Shown piece after piece: positions 40,510 to 55,740 of a DNA stretch of 64,000 nt. The position numbers and the translations under genes are program-made. Position 1 is the stretch's first letter; each line of letters opens with the position of its first letter. Below the pieces are notes generated by a model. The model worked only from the letters and a program-made list of their open reading frames with translations, had not been told where the DNA came from and did not search any database. This DNA is from Callipepla californica brunnescens (taxonomy: Eukaryota > Chordata > Aves > Galliformes > Odontophoridae), in contig JALIRH010000030.1 in assembly GCA_023055505.1 (NCBI GenBank), positions 7,188,001 through 7,252,000 on the forward strand, in the 5' to 3' direction.

Positions 40510-42294
40510 GTAGGTGCCCTTCGTGGTTCGTGCAGAGGAGCACACGCTGCCAGCAGCACCGGGTGGGACCCTGGTCCCGGCTCCATGTGCTGCCCGGCAC
40601 GGCAGCTTTGCTGTGAGCACAGGAGGTCAGCGTACTCTGCTGTCCTGTTCTACCTCCATGATACAGCTCCCTCTGCGGACAGCACAAGAGGACCTTGATG
40701 CGCAGGTCAACACATGTGGATTCCTGTAAGCTTTAAAATAACAGGTGCTTTCTCTTGTGGGTCTTAATGGAAAGCCTCTAATAAGCGGGGAATTGCCACT
40801 GTGTCAACCCCTGAAGTACTGGGGACTGGGTGTTCTTTCTTGTGCTAACGTGTCCCAAGGGTTTTGTTCCGGCTGTCCCGGCAGCTGCAGATGCCTTTAG
40901 CACACAGCAGTGGGCCCCAAGCACCTTGTCAGTGGAGCACGCTTTCATTTCAGATCTTCCACCTCGTGCCGTAGTGACTTGCGGAAACAAACTCTATAAC
41001 CCAGAGTGAGGTGATAAGGCAGGTAAGGTTATTCAGCACTGCGCTCACATGCCGGGTGCAAGGGGTTACCCTGTTAGAGACTATTATTTTAGGCCATTGC
41101 CTCAAAGTCTGCTGATGAACATGTCCAAACTTGTCCAAGCTAGTCCTGGCCAAGGGTTGTGAAAGCCTTTGTCTAAGGGACAAGGAGATGGGCATGTCCG
41201 GGGACAATGAAAGAGAGACAAGCTGCCAATTAACACCCTTTTGTGTGGTACTCATCTCTGTGAGGAGATAGACATCTGAGGAGACTCTTGCATGGCAAGC
41301 TACAATGGGAGCTTTCACATAGGCAAGAAAAATGGAGGATAAAAAGAGAGATCGACCATGATAAGAATGTTCATGGTCAGTACAGGAGCTGAAATATTTC
41401 CTGTGACTTTTACCTTCTTTCTGGAATGCTACAGTCAGATAGAAGGTAACACCAGGAGGCTGATGATGAACAGTGTCTCATGGAATGTCTATGGTTAATG
41501 CTTAGTTATTTTTTATTTTATTTGGCCATGATTAATTACGTGAGTGTTAGAGATGTGATTTCAAATTTAGCTTCTGTTCCCTGTTCCTGTCTATTTCTGT
41601 TTTCCTTTCTTTCATATTTAGCTTCCAAACCTGGCATTTTGCACGTAACACCTCTCCCCTTACTTCCTTGTGTGGCCCCTCGTGACTTTGCCAATTTGTC
41701 ACAGATGGATCCCAATACAATAAGCAATCAAAAGCTACAGAGAAGCAGGACTATATTTATTGATAGACAGCACATCTGCAGTACTGATTTAACAGTGTCT
41801 TAACAAGATTGGATTACACACACAACTAAAGGAGCCCCTCCCACCGAGTCATGAGGCTCAGAGTGGTCCCCCTGTCTATGTCAACTCCTGAACCCACAGA
41901 AATAGGGAGCCTTTATGGACCTGGATCCAGTTCTGGTCCCAGACTTGTTCACGGCTTTGTGTGTAAAGAATCGTATGAGCACAGTCTCAGACATAACCTT
42001 AGGGAAGGTCAAAAAGCTCCAAACTAAGCGTGAGTCTCTTACAGCAGATCAGTATCTGCAAGGTGTCTCGACAAAAGGAAGTGAAGGATCTCTGCTAAGC
42101 TGTGACCTCGACCTTCTATCTGCTTTGGGGTAAGATGCCTGTCTCCTTGTCATGCTTTGCCTTTAGTCCCATGGTCAGTCAGCCTTCAGCAGTTCAACTG
42201 TCACCTGTCAGTTTTTCCTGTTGCACTGTTTGAGGCAGCTTTGTGATGATTACTGTCATTTAGCCAGAGTGTTATGAGTATAGTTGCTCAATGA

Positions 42295-44600
<2,306 letters not shown>

Positions 44601-45010
44601 AAGCACCTTCAGAATATGAGAACCTTCAGAAGCAGTTCCAGTCACGTTTCCTACCAGCACATGCACACTGCAGACAGAGCCTGCAATGCCCCAGACATGG
44701 AATAGCTTCAACCAGAGCCACAGCCTGGTTACCCACTGTGGCTGTGTGTGGTGATGAACCGCACAGTTCCCTTGTCTCAAATGCAGGTTGAGATCCAACA
44801 ACTGCTCCAACCTGATTGAGTAGAAAGGGATCCACTCAGGGCAGGGACCACAGAAATGCCAGCACTGCAGGAAGAGCTTCATCCAGAGCTCTGTCCACAT
44901 TGAATATTGTCCAGTGCTCGTGAGGGGAATGCCCTGCAAGCGTCTGTGCTGCAGGAAGAATTTCTCTCAGGGCTGACTTCTCATTTCTCATCGGAAAGCC
45001 CACAGCGCAA
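44601..45010 (+). pseudogene. fossil C2H2 fingers downstream of gene D
   Basis: The same decayed finger pieces as after gene A, beyond the TAG. The polyadenylation signal AATAAA at 45395-45400 lies further on. Confidence 0.6.
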
Positions 45011-46344
45011 AGACCTTGAGAATGCTGGAGATCCCAGCATGAGGGAGATGGAGATGCTTCTCCCCCCACAGGAAGTGTTTGCAAAGAAGATTGCTTTGAT
45101 GGAACCCTCTGCAGAAGGGAATTATCCCTGGAGTTTCAGATCACCTTTCCTTGCTAACAAAACATATTCTCTCACCATGTCTTCTTTTCTCCTCTGCTCT
45201 TCCTGCAAGCAGCTTTTGGATGCCATCTCCTAAGGAAAATCAGCTGTGTACGGATGTTCTGTGTGTCTGTGTGCATGTGCTGCTCTCAGAATTTTCTGAG
45301 TGCACTGATGCATGAAATACAAGTGTCAGGAAAGCAGTAACGTGGCTCGTGGAATTGTTCTGAAAATAAGCTGTAGTTGAAGGGGAAGGGGGTGAATAAA
45401 GTAGGAGAGTTGTTCTGGAGCTTTTGTCACTGTAGTCTTGCTTTTTGTTCTGAAAATAAATGACCACATGTGGATTGAGGAATGGTACAAGGAAGTTTGA
45501 TTTTGGTGCTGTCTCCTGTCCACTGCTTTTATCACAGAGAGGCTTTTATTTCACACAAGGAATGCCATTGTTTTTCACAGTGCTGCACACTGCTTCTACT
45601 CCTCTTCCCAAAAGGGTTAATCAGGAGCTCAGAGCAGCCGTGAGACATCAAACTTTGCTTGGCTCCACTAAATCTAATAAAAGAGGAGCTTGTTTCTCCT
45701 AAGTGCAGCATCCCATGTCTCAGGAGGTGGTGGGAGCAGAAGGCAGTGCAAACCCACAGGGTGCACAAGCAGCTTATCCCCGCAGCACAGAGGTTTCAGA
45801 GTGCTCTCCAGTGCATGCTTGCCTCTTTTCTGAGCTTGAAGGTCTTTGCTTTGACCTTGGGAAAGTGTCCACAAGACCTCCTGAAGAACGGCCACCACAT
45901 ATGCCTGGCTCAGCTCAAGCTCCTGAGGTCAGTTTGCAGGAAGCGCAGGTTGATTTTGGTGAGCTAGTGAAGCCAGCAGGAGCCTGCCCATATCCTCTGG
46001 AGCTGTGAGTTTCTCTGTAGGATCCCTGAGTCCCCCAAGCAAGCTGCAAGGAGATGATTCTTGCAGTACTGCAAAGCGCTGCTTCCTCCATCTCAGGGAG
46101 CAGAGGCCTGGTGTGGTGTAGGAGAGGAAGAGCAGGGCCCTGAGGCCTGTATTTTTCAATACAATCAGCAAGGGAAATGCCTGGGGAAGAAGCAAGCAGC
46201 TGGGAGGCTTAAGAATCCCCAGCAACAGGAAACAGTTGCTGATGCAATAGGGGGATGACTTACATTTCAGCTGCATTCAATTAATTCCTGACCTACAGCA
46301 TTGCTCATGTGTTTCCCCATTCCTTTCAGGTTTCCCCAGGAAGC

Positions 46345-47440
46345 GTTCTGACTACTTTGTGTTTACATCATTTTGTGCCATTATTTCTTCCCAGGTGCAG
46401 GACTCTACACTTGCTCTTGTTGAACCTCACCACATTCCACTCTGCCCAACTCCGCACTCTGTCCAAGCCTTACAGAATGGTGGCACAGCTTTCTGCTATG
46501 GCAGCCACTCCTCCCAGCTTTGTACTTTCTGACGGTGCCCTCTGTGCCTATATGCAGGTCACTGATGAAGATGCTGAAGAAGAGCAGGCACAGCACCAGC
46601 CTCTAAGGAACACCACCAGCTACACGCCTCCAACTAGACTCTGCCCCGCTGATGACAACCGTCTGAGCTCTGCCACTCAGCCAGTTCTCAATCCACCTCA
46701 CTCTCCATTCATCTATCCCATGCTTCCTGGGGCCTCATTACAAGGATGCTGTGGGAGACCGTGTGAAAAGCCTTTGCTAAAGTCCAGGTACACAGCATCC
46801 ACCAATCTCTACTCATATGCCCAGCCACTGATAACTAGGTAGAAGTCCACCACGATGGTCAACCATGTATTCCCCTTGGGGACGCCGTGTTGACCACTCC
46901 CGATGATCTTCTTCTCTTCCAATTGCTTGGAGATGGCATCCAGAACAAGTTGTTCCATCACCTATTCAGGGACGGAGGTGAGGCTGATCATCGTGTATTA
47001 TCATGGCTTGTCCTTCCTGCCCATTTTGAAGACTGGTGTTACACTGGCTATCCTCCAGTCTTCAAGCACCTCTCCCATTTTCCAAGATCTTTCAAAGATG
47101 AGAGAGCATGGTTTGGTAGTCACTTCTGCCTGTTCCCCAGCACTCTTCAGTGAATTCTGCTGGGGCCCACTGTTTAGTGTGTATTGATTTCTTCCCCAGG
47201 CAATCTCTGACCACCTTCTCCTCATCCAAGGTGGAGTCTGCCTGTCTCCAGACTCTCTATTAGAATCACACAATTGTTTGGGTTGGAAGGGACCTTTAAG
47301 ATCATCTAATTTCAATACCCCTGCTTTAGACAGGGACACCTCCCATTTGTCAATGTTGCTCAAATCTCCATCCAGCCTGGCCTTGAACAACTCCACAGAG
47401 GGGGCATCCACAGCCTCTCAGGGCAACCTTGCAGCTCCAA
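46345..47440 (-). repeat. CR1 LINE fragments (RT and 3' end)
   Basis: 46345-47260 is a minus-strand CR1 RT part matching 17480-18340 inverted. 47268-47440 is a CR1 3' end on minus, recognisable by GGGTTGGAAGGGACC and AAGATCATC. Many stops. Confidence 0.7.
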
Positions 47441-48115
47441 CTGAGGGAAAAGGGAATGATGTACAGGAAGTGGAAGCAGCGTTGTTGTAGCCTGGGAAGA
47501 ATACAGGGATGTCATCCGCTTGAGCAGAGATAAGATCAGGAATGCCAAGGCACAGATGGAGCTGAACTTGGCAAGGGATGTATAAAATAACAACGGGTTC
47601 TACATGAACACGGCACAGTGAGACAGACCAAGGAGAATGTTCCCCCTCTGATAAATGCGGATGGAGAACTGGCTTCCTCAGATGTGGAAAAAGCTGAGAA
47701 AGGGCTCAATAAGTGCTTTGCCTTGGTCTTCACTTTTGGCCAGGCTCCTTTGTTTCTGCCAGGACCCTGGTCCTACAGGTGTGGGTGAGAGGTCCAGATT
47801 CCATCCCATTATCACAGTGGAACAAGTTGGAGCCAGTCTCTGACCACCTTCTCCTCAACCTACATCAGTCCCATACATCAGTAACTTTCTCAAGTCAGGA
47901 CACAAAACCCCACTTCTCTTTCCTCTTCCAACGCACACCTGTAAAGTAGACACTGGAAATTCTTCCTCGAGATGCTGTTGTCCCATGACATCTGGAGTTC
48001 AAGAGACATTTGGATAATGCCGTACATAATGTCCTTTAACTTTTGGTTAGCCCTGAAATAGTTAGAAAGTTGGACTAGGTGATCTCTGAAACTCACTTCC
48101 AACTGTAACATATAT
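47430..48115 (+). repeat. CR1 LINE fragment, plus strand
   Basis: Starts in the ORF2 linker ([19 protein letters not shown]), runs through a part also found at 12470-12935, and after a deletion ends with a typical CR1 3' region near 47990-48110 (TTTGGATAATGC, GTTGGACTAGGTGATC). Confidence 0.7.
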
Positions 48116-48289
48116 TTACATCTAATATGGTTGTGAAAATCCGTATTCATACCGAATGTAAATGTCATTATTTTACTGCTATGTGAACTTGCCTAATGGA
48201 AAATTTATCATGAGAAATCATAGACAACCCTCAAAACTTCTATAAAGGAAGATTATTTATTACACACCTATTACACGGAGATGTAAGTC

Positions 48290-48940
48290 CAGCCCTCAGT
48301 CTCTAGCCCACCTTTAGGCTGCAACCCTTCCTTGATGGCCTGAGTTCTCAGGGGCCCACCGAGCTAAAAATATCTCCCCTTTGTTCTGCCAGTCCCAGTC
48401 TATTTGAGACACCTCAATTTTGGCAGCTCAATCTACCTGATGGTTATTTTTCTGTTCTTCAGTAGATCGATGCTTGGGCACATGAGCATCTATGTGACGC
48501 ACCTTTACAACCAATCTTTTTGTTCGGACAGCAGTGCCTTTTCAAAGTTCATCAGCCCAAATAGTTTTACCCTTCTGTGGCCAGTTGTTCTGTTCCCACT
48601 GCTGCAACCACCCCCATAATGCATTTGCCACCATCCACGAGTCAGTACAAAGATACAGCATTGGCCACCTCTCCCGTTCAGTCAACTCTAAGGCCACTTG
48701 GACAGCCTTTACCTCTGCAAACTGACTCAATTCCCCTCTCATTCAGTGGCCTCAGCAACCCGTCGTGTGGGGCTCCACACAGCAGCCTTCAAGTTGCGAC
48801 GCTTCTCAACAATATGACACCATCCGTCAGTGATCAGGGCATATCTCTTCTCATTGTCTGGTAGTTTTTATATGGAGGGCCTGTTATAGCACGTGCTACC
48901 TCCTCTGATGGAGTTGTCCCAAATTTCTCGCCAACAAGGA
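48290..48940 (-). pseudogene. family 1 pol fragment (RNase H)
   Basis: On minus it codes a family 1 RNase H with the GTTPSEEVARA start, SQFAEVKAVQ and CTDSWMVANALWGW, then the link to integrase, with stops and frame breaks. It is closest to the pol remnant at 60825-60950 (AAKIEVSQID). Its upper end joins a family 2 LTR fragment at about 48940. Confidence 0.75.
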
Positions 48941-49417
48941 ACCCTTCCCCACTGGTGGTCAGCCCTTCAATGGGGTCTGGGAGAGGTGGAGCCAGACTCC
49001 ACCCCTTCCAAGCACACAGGTATATTGCCTTCACCTGTGCTCCTGCTGCTGGCTCAGTGCTCACCTCAGGTGGTTCAGGCCATGATTCAACAGTTCCCAT
49101 GCAGTCCACCTCTTCACAACGTGAACCACTGATCAAGTAGCCATAGAGAGAGCCCTCCTTAATACAGAGATCCAATACATAGCGACACTTCTATAACTGC
49201 CCATTGCGACGCACATCGATGTAATGTGGGATGAGTGATGATCAGCGTAAGGCTCCTGTTCTTCCTTGGGCCAGTGCTTGATGGTGTTTACTGGAAGCAC
49301 GTGGTCACGTGGTGCAGGTCCATCCTGTGCTCCATGAGTCCCAGGAGATCTCACATGATCTTACAGCAACTCTGGAACACTTCAGCAGTATTTGGTTCCT
49401 TCTGGCGACTCGTAGAC

Positions 49418-49960
49418 TCATGGGGAGTAATATAGATGTTTCAAAGGTACCAGGAAGGGAAGATCTGCCCTCCAGGGCACTATACAGGACGCATCCCTGT
49501 CTTGGATCAACACTTCAGCTTGTACAGGGGCATGCCCTGGCTGCCTGTACCAAACCTTTCGGCCAGATGCCTGTGGCTGCACGACTACATCAGGCACCAA
49601 AGGGGGTGTCCTGATCTGACACAGGGACATGATAAGGACCCCTTTAGCAATAAGGACTGGAATGTTGACCACAATATCAGCAGGCAATGTACCAGTAACC
49701 AGAGGGACTACCGAACCTCCCACCTCCAGTAATCTCCCCCGAGGTGCAAGTAGGCCACACCAGCATGGTCCTACCTGCACCTTCCGAGACCATTTAATTC
49801 TATTGATGCCTGGCTTTAGGTTCTCAGGGCAGGGAGCAGAAGACTGTTCTCACAGACTGAGGTCTTACCTGGTTATCGGTGTCCATAATTTGAATCCTAA
49901 GCAGGGAGGCCCATACTGTTTGTAACATTTTCAGGGCACTGGTTCTGGCATTGTAGCCTG
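49418..49960 (-). pseudogene. C-terminal pol part of family 2 copy 3
   Basis: The frame 49780-49418 ends KHLYYSP and matches the last 120 codons of 16128-16727: the domain after integrase. It contains the stretches RGRLLEVGGSV and RTPPLVPD. A frame break lies above 49780. It joins gag directly at about 49960-50129. Confidence 0.7.
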
Positions 49961-50128
49961 CGACACCTGTGGATGTTTCTTCCTTCTGTTAGGCACTATA
50001 AAGTCAGCCAGATTCCCTGTTGTTGTCGGTGCTGCCTGTATTATTCATACTCACAATTTTCTGGGAGTACTCTGAAATTTTTGATCATTCCTAAGCTGTT
50101 TCCAGAGCTGTAACAAAACATGGTTTAG

Positions 50129-51206
50129 TTACCCATCGATTTTAGCAAAGGCAGCGCCAGCCCGTATAAGATCATTGAACACGGTCTTCCGGGATACCCG
50201 TATGGGGCCCAATAGGGTTATCATTAGGACAGGCTTCTCAGTTTTAATCAGGAATGCCTCATCTTCTTCCACTATGCGGACACTGCGCCTGCTTCTTATG
50301 CGCACTGTTTTCCCAAGGTCAGCCACCAACAGGCTGCCTGTTGGACGATAGCCTCCGAAGCCACCAAGGGGTTTAGTATGGAGACCAAAGTCCCATAAAG
50401 GTGAGAGGGGGCTTGCTGCAGTATTAGGTCTCACATACCTGTCGTAAATTTTTCTGTATCAGGGCTTTCAAAGGTTTCTGAATACAGAGCCTCTCTCATA
50501 CCCAGTTCCCGGATGTATGTTTGGAGGTCCTCCATAGAGAACCATAAACCGGTACTGAGTGGAATGTCAGATTTATTAGGCCACGATAGGCGGCATGCTG
50601 CCATTAACCAATCTATAATAGAATGATTCTCATTAGTAGAGTGGATGGTGGCATATAATTTTTGCTTCAAGGATGGGCGCATTGTTATAGATGCTAGTTT
50701 TGACATCTCTGTCCCACTAACTAATACGCTTTCAGCTCCCGCATCCCATAACCTCAGGAGCCAATATGGTACGCTTTCTCTTGGTTTTTGATGGAACCAC
50801 TGTACTAGGTCCATCAACTCATTTGCTGTATACGGGCGAGCTGTCACATGCAAGCATGTTTCAGAAGGGGGCCATTGGTCAGGAGGCACTCCCGCTGGTC
50901 TATCGTGCACTGTTTTTGTTTTTTTAAGTTATGAGTGCACAGATCTCAAATGGATCCTCCATAGATGGAGCTTCAAGATCTGATTTACAAGTCTTTTTTT
51001 CTGAAACATCCAGGTCCGCTACTTCAGGGACCTGGGTGTCCTCCACTGATATGCTACGTATTTGTCTTGTTGTCACATCTAGTCCGAGTTTTTTGGTTAC
51101 TAACGTGCCCAGTTGTTGCTTCAACATTTCAGTTCGATCTCTTAACAATTGATTTTCATATTCTATGTTTGTATTTGTTATTTCCAATTTATGTAAACCC
51201 ATTATT
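50129..51206 (-). pseudogene. gag: gag of family 2 copy 3 (coiled coil and capsid)
   Basis: 51206-50924 codes a coiled coil (ENQLLRDRTEMLKQQLGT) and an acidic linker ending in a stop. 50910-50431 codes a 159-residue capsid-like segment with YWLLRLWDAGAESV, a DWL motif and RELGMREALY. 50434-50129 codes the basic region in another frame. By eye and memory the capsid segment resembles the Gag of murine ERV-L and its host derivative Fv1. It also matches the gag at 58929-60845 in its WLLR-WD-GA region. Confidence 0.72.
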
Positions 51207-51301
51207 AGATTCATAGATTCATAGATACATTAGGTTGGAAAGGACCTACAAGATCATCTAGTCCAACCATCCTCACACCACCATCCCTACCAACCAAGCT
51301 A

Positions 51302-54157
51302 CTAAATCAAATCCCTCAGCACCTCATCTAAATGCTTCTTGAACAGCGCTAGGGACGGTGCCTCAACCACCTCCCTAGGCAGGCCATTCCAGTGCCTGAC
51401 CACTCTCTCAGAGAAAAAATTTTTCCTTAAGTCTAATCTAAATCTTCCCCAGCACAACTTGTGGCCATTTCCTCTTGTCCTGTCTGTAGTTACCTGGGAG
51501 AAGAGGCTGACCCCCTCCTTACCACAGCCTCCCTTCAGGAAGTGGTAGAGTGCGATGAGGTCTCCTCTAAGCCTCCTTTTCCCCAAACTAAACAATCCCA
51601 GCTCCCTCAGCCGCTCCTCGTAAGACTTGTGCTCCAGACACCTCACCAGTTTTGTTGTCCTTCTCTGAACACGCTCCAGGGCCTCGATGTCTTTCTTGTA
51701 GTGAGGGGCCCAAAACTGAACGCAGTACTCGAGGTGCGGCCGCACCAGAGCTGAGTACAGGGGGATGATCACCTCCCTGCTCCTGCTGGCCACACTATTC
51801 CTAATACAGGCCAGGATGCCATTGGCCTTCTTGGCCACCTGGGCACACTGCCGGCTCATACTGAGCCGAGCATCAACCAACACCCCCAGGTCCTTTTCCT
51901 CTATACACTCCTCAAGCCATTCTGCCCCAAGCCTATAGCATTGCATGGGGTTATTGTGGCCAAAGTGCAGGACCCAGCACTTGGCCTTATTGAACCTCAT
52001 CCCATTGACCTCAGCCCAACTGTCTAGCCTATCCAGATCCCGCTGAAGGGCCTCCCTACCCCCAGGCAGATCGACACATCCTCCCAACTTGGTGTCATCC
52101 GCAAACTAACTGAGGGTACACTCAATCCCCTATCATCCAGGTCATCAATAAAGATATTAAACAGTACGGGCCCCAGTACCGACCCCTGGGGGACACCACT
52201 CATGACAGGACGCCAGTTGGACTTGACTCCATTAACCACTATCCGCTGGGCACGGCCCTCTAGCCAATTCTCAACCCAGAGAAGAGTGAACCTGTCCACA
52301 CCATGGGCTGCCAGCTTCTGCAGGAGAATACTGTGGGAGACCGTGTCAAAGGCTTTGCTGAAGTCCAGGTAGACTACATCAACAGCCTTTCCCTCATCTA
52401 CCAGTCTGGTCACCCAGTCGTAGAAGGAGATGAGGTTGGACAAGCACGACCTGCCCTTTGTGAACCCGTGCTGGCTTGGTCTGATCCCCTGATTGCCATG
52501 CACGTGCCGTGTGATCTCCCTCAAGATCAACTGCTCCATAACTTTCCCTGATACCGAGGTCAGGCTGACAGGCCTGTAGTTCCCCGGATCTTCCTTATGG
52601 CCTTTCTTGTAGATGGGAGTCACATCGGCAAGCCTCCAATCTTGCGGGACCTCTCCAGATGACCAGGAATGCTGATAGATGGCAGAAAGCGGCTTGGCAA
52701 TCACCTCTGCCAGCTCCCTCAGCACCCTTGGGTGGATCCCATCTGGCCCCATGGACTTGTGGCAGTTCAGATGGAGGAGCAGGTCTCTGACTGTCTCTGC
52801 TGGGATCACAGGGGGTGTATGATGCGCTTCGTCCCAGACTTCCAGGTCAGGGCGAGGAGTATCCTGAGGATAACTGGTCTGTCTATTAAAGACAGACGTG
52901 AAGAAGGCATTGAGAACCTCAGCCTTTTCCTTATCCTCTGTGGTTACATTCCCTGCCGCATCAAGTAAAGGAGGGAAGTTCTCCTTAGTTCTTCTTTTAC
53001 TATTAATATATTTATAAAAGGATTTTTTGTTCTCCTTTACTGCAGTAGCCAGTCTAAGTTCAAGCTGGGCTTTTGCATTTCTAACTTCCTGCCTGCAAAT
53101 CTTGGCAAGTTCCCTGTAGTCTCCCCAAGTAGCCTGTCCCATCTTCCAGAGGACATAGACTCTCTTTTTCTCCCGGAGTCTCAACAAAAGATCTCGGTTC
53201 ATCCACACTGGCCTTTTTCCCCTCCGGCTTGACTTACGGGACTCAGGGACAGCCTGCTCCTGTGCCTTTAAGATTTCCGTCTTGAGGAGGGCCCAGGCTT
53301 CCTGGACCCCTTTACCCCACAGGAGCGAGTCCCAAGGGACCCTTGCAACAAGCGTCCTGAACAGGTCAAAGTCTGCCCTCCGGAAGTCCAAGGCAGCAGT
53401 TTTGCTGGTCACCCTCTTGATGTCACCAAGAATAGCAAACTCTACCATTTCATGGTCACTCTGGCCAAGACGATCCCCAACCTTCACATCTCCTACTAGT
53501 CCTTCTCTGTTAGTGAAGAGCAGGTCTAGCAGGGCACCTCCCCTGGTAGGTTCCTGCACCAGCTGTGTCAGGAAGCTATCTTCCACACACTCCAGAAATC
53601 TCATGGACTGCTTCCTCTGCGCGGTATTATATTTCCAGCATACATCAGGGAAGTTGAAGTCCCCCATGAGAACTAGTGCTGGCCATCGTGCAACATCTAC
53701 TAGTTGCTTGTAGAACACCTCATCTATCTCTTCATCTTGGCTAGGCGGTCTATAACAGAGCCCCACCACGATGTCACTCCTACAGACCATCCCCCTGATC
53801 CTTACCCACAGACATTCCACTTGGTCGTTTCCAACCTCAAGCTCTTCAACATCAAGACACTCTGATATAGAGAGCTATGCCACCACCCTTTCTTCCCCGC
53901 CTATCCCTTCTGAAGAGCTTGTAGCCATCCATCCCAGTACTCCAGTCATGGGAGAGGTCCCACCATGTTTCCGTAATAGCAACAAGGTCATAGTTTGCCT
54001 GCCTTACAATGGTTTCAAGCTCTTCTTGTTTATTGCCCATGCTGCGTGCGTTGGTGTATATGCACTTCAGCTGAGACATTTGCCTCACCCTTTGTTCCAG
54101 CACAGCTTCCCTGGGCTCTTCCCTGGGGAGCCCTGTTATATCCCCTACCCCCATCAC
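51302..54157 (-). pseudogene. CR1 ORF2 (endonuclease and reverse transcriptase)
   Basis: Three open pieces: 54157-53852 (start of the AP-type endonuclease, ITETWWD), 53820-52024 (rest of endonuclease with GDFNFPD and SDHEMV, then RT with [22 protein letters not shown] and [11 protein letters not shown]), and 52087-51302 (RT thumb and C terminus). A one-base change near 53865 and another near 52110 shift the frame, and a TAG stands directly before the FADD catalytic motif (about 52105). Length and order are those of CR1 ORF2. It cannot make active RT as it stands. Confidence 0.88.
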
Positions 54158-54159
54158 AG

Positions 54160-55245
54160 CTAGTTTAAAGCTCTCTCAATTAGTCCAGCTAGCTCCTGGG
54201 CTAGAATTCGTTTCCCCCTTTGGGACAGGTGTATTCCATCAGTGGATAACAGGCCAGGAGCTGAGTAAACTGCCCCATGGTCAAAAAACCCAAAGTGTCT
54301 GTCTCTACACCAGCCTCTCAGCCAATTATTCATCACCTGTGTTCTCCTAGCCCATTCCGTGTCATTCACTGCCCCAGAAGGTATGGAAGCAAATACCACT
54401 TGTGCTCCCACACCTTGAACTAATCGCCCTAGACCCCTGAAATCTCTTTTCATAGTTCTTAGGCTTCTTTGAGTTATTTCACTGCTGTCTGCTTGAACTA
54501 TGAGCAACGGATAGTAGTCATTGGGGTGAATCAGATCTGGGAGTCTTCCAGTTATGTCTCTAACCCGGGCCCCAGGGAGACAGCACACTTCCCTACGGCA
54601 CGGGTCTGGTCTGCAAATGGGGCCCTCAGTACCCCTGAGAAGGGAGCCACCCACCACGATCACCTTTCTTTTCTTCTTGGCAGCGGCAGTCTCAATGCAT
54701 GGAGTCGACTGCCTTGCCATTGGTGACTTCTTGGGAGAATCTTCCCGCTCCTCCCCCCTTATTTCTCCTTCAACATCCAACACTGCAAACCTATTGTTTA
54801 GAGGGACTTGAGGAGACGATGTAGGCAGAGGGGGAGACCGCCTACAGTACCGAGCTGGGACTCTCTGCCAGCCCTCCCCATCCCTCAGATACCCCCCCTC
54901 AACCTGAGGGAGCAGGTCAGGGAGTCCACCACCAAATTCGGGGGATCTCCCAGGTGCCTTTCTTTCTGGCACTTAAGGGAGCTACTCCACCAGTCAATCT
55001 CCTGCTTGCAGTCCCTGATGGCCCTCAGTCTCTCAACCTCCTCTTTCAGTTCTATCACCATGCTAAGCAGATCTTCAACCTGTTCACGCTTCATGCAGGA
55101 GATCTGCTTGCCATCCTCCTCCAGCAGCAGCAGGCTCTGGCACTCACTGCAACCAGAGACCTGTGTAGCCACATTTCTAGGCAGACTTTCTGTCTGGGTC
55201 GCCACAGTCTTTTTACGGCAAGCCCTCTGTCTGGTAGAGACCATG
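54160..55245 (-). pseudogene. CR1 ORF1 with esterase-like domain
   Basis: 55245-54885 codes an N-terminal part with a coiled coil (EQVEDLLSMVIELKEEVERL); it shifts frame near 54960. 54972-54160 codes 270 residues with a SGNH-hydrolase-like domain: VVGGSLLRG near its start and STDGIHLSQRG near the end, as known for CR1 ORF1 proteins. The region before it is proline and arginine rich. ORF1 ends 3 nt before ORF2. Confidence 0.82.
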
Positions 55246-55740
55246 GTACAGAAATAAGAATAATAAATAAAAAGAATAAATAAATATATATGTATGAATG
55301 ATGATAATAAGATAAATAAAAATGAAATAAACAAAAAAGTAGAACACAACTGTGAGAACACAGAGACCAGTAATAAATAGGATGAATTCACAAGAAAGGA
55401 GGAATAGAAATCCTACACCCAGCTACACAAGCTCCCACACACCCACACTTAGCACCTAGCTTCAGTATAATAGAGAGGGGTGATACTCACAGGTAGTTAG
55501 CTCCTCCTTGTGCCTGGTGGCCTCCCTGAGGCCCTTTCAGAGCTGAAGGTGTGGGCGGGGGTGCCGTTTCCCGGGCAACGCCTACGCCACGTCAGCCTCT
55601 CGCGAGAGAGCTGCCGAGAGCTGAAGGGACTGCCCGCTCTCCCTCGGTTCCCCTGTGACAGAAACCTCCCAAAAAACCCCTCTTCACCTCAAAATTTGTC
55701 ACTGCAGCTCCGGTTGTGCCGATCCAAAGAGGTAGAACTC

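Larger units (their letters stand above)
48940..51206 (-). mobile_element. ERV-L-like provirus, family 2, copy 3
   Basis: On minus: gag N terminus (51206), capsid, basic region, jump into the end of pol, 3' noncoding part (49410-49104) and an LTR of which about 164 bp remain (49103-48940, TGCATGGGAACTG start). Upstream it is cut at 51206 by the CR1. Parts of it are nearly identical to 36690-37230. Confidence 0.8.
51207..55740 (-). mobile_element. nearly full-length CR1 LINE
   Basis: About 4.5 kb on minus: GC-rich 5' region (about 55740-55500), ORF1, ORF2 and a 3' end with the typical TAGATTCATAGATTC-type short repeats at 51207-51230. It is inserted in gag of family 2 copy 3. The 5' end cannot be fixed exactly. 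Only a few frame breaks remain, so it is one of the youngest elements here. Confidence 0.88.
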
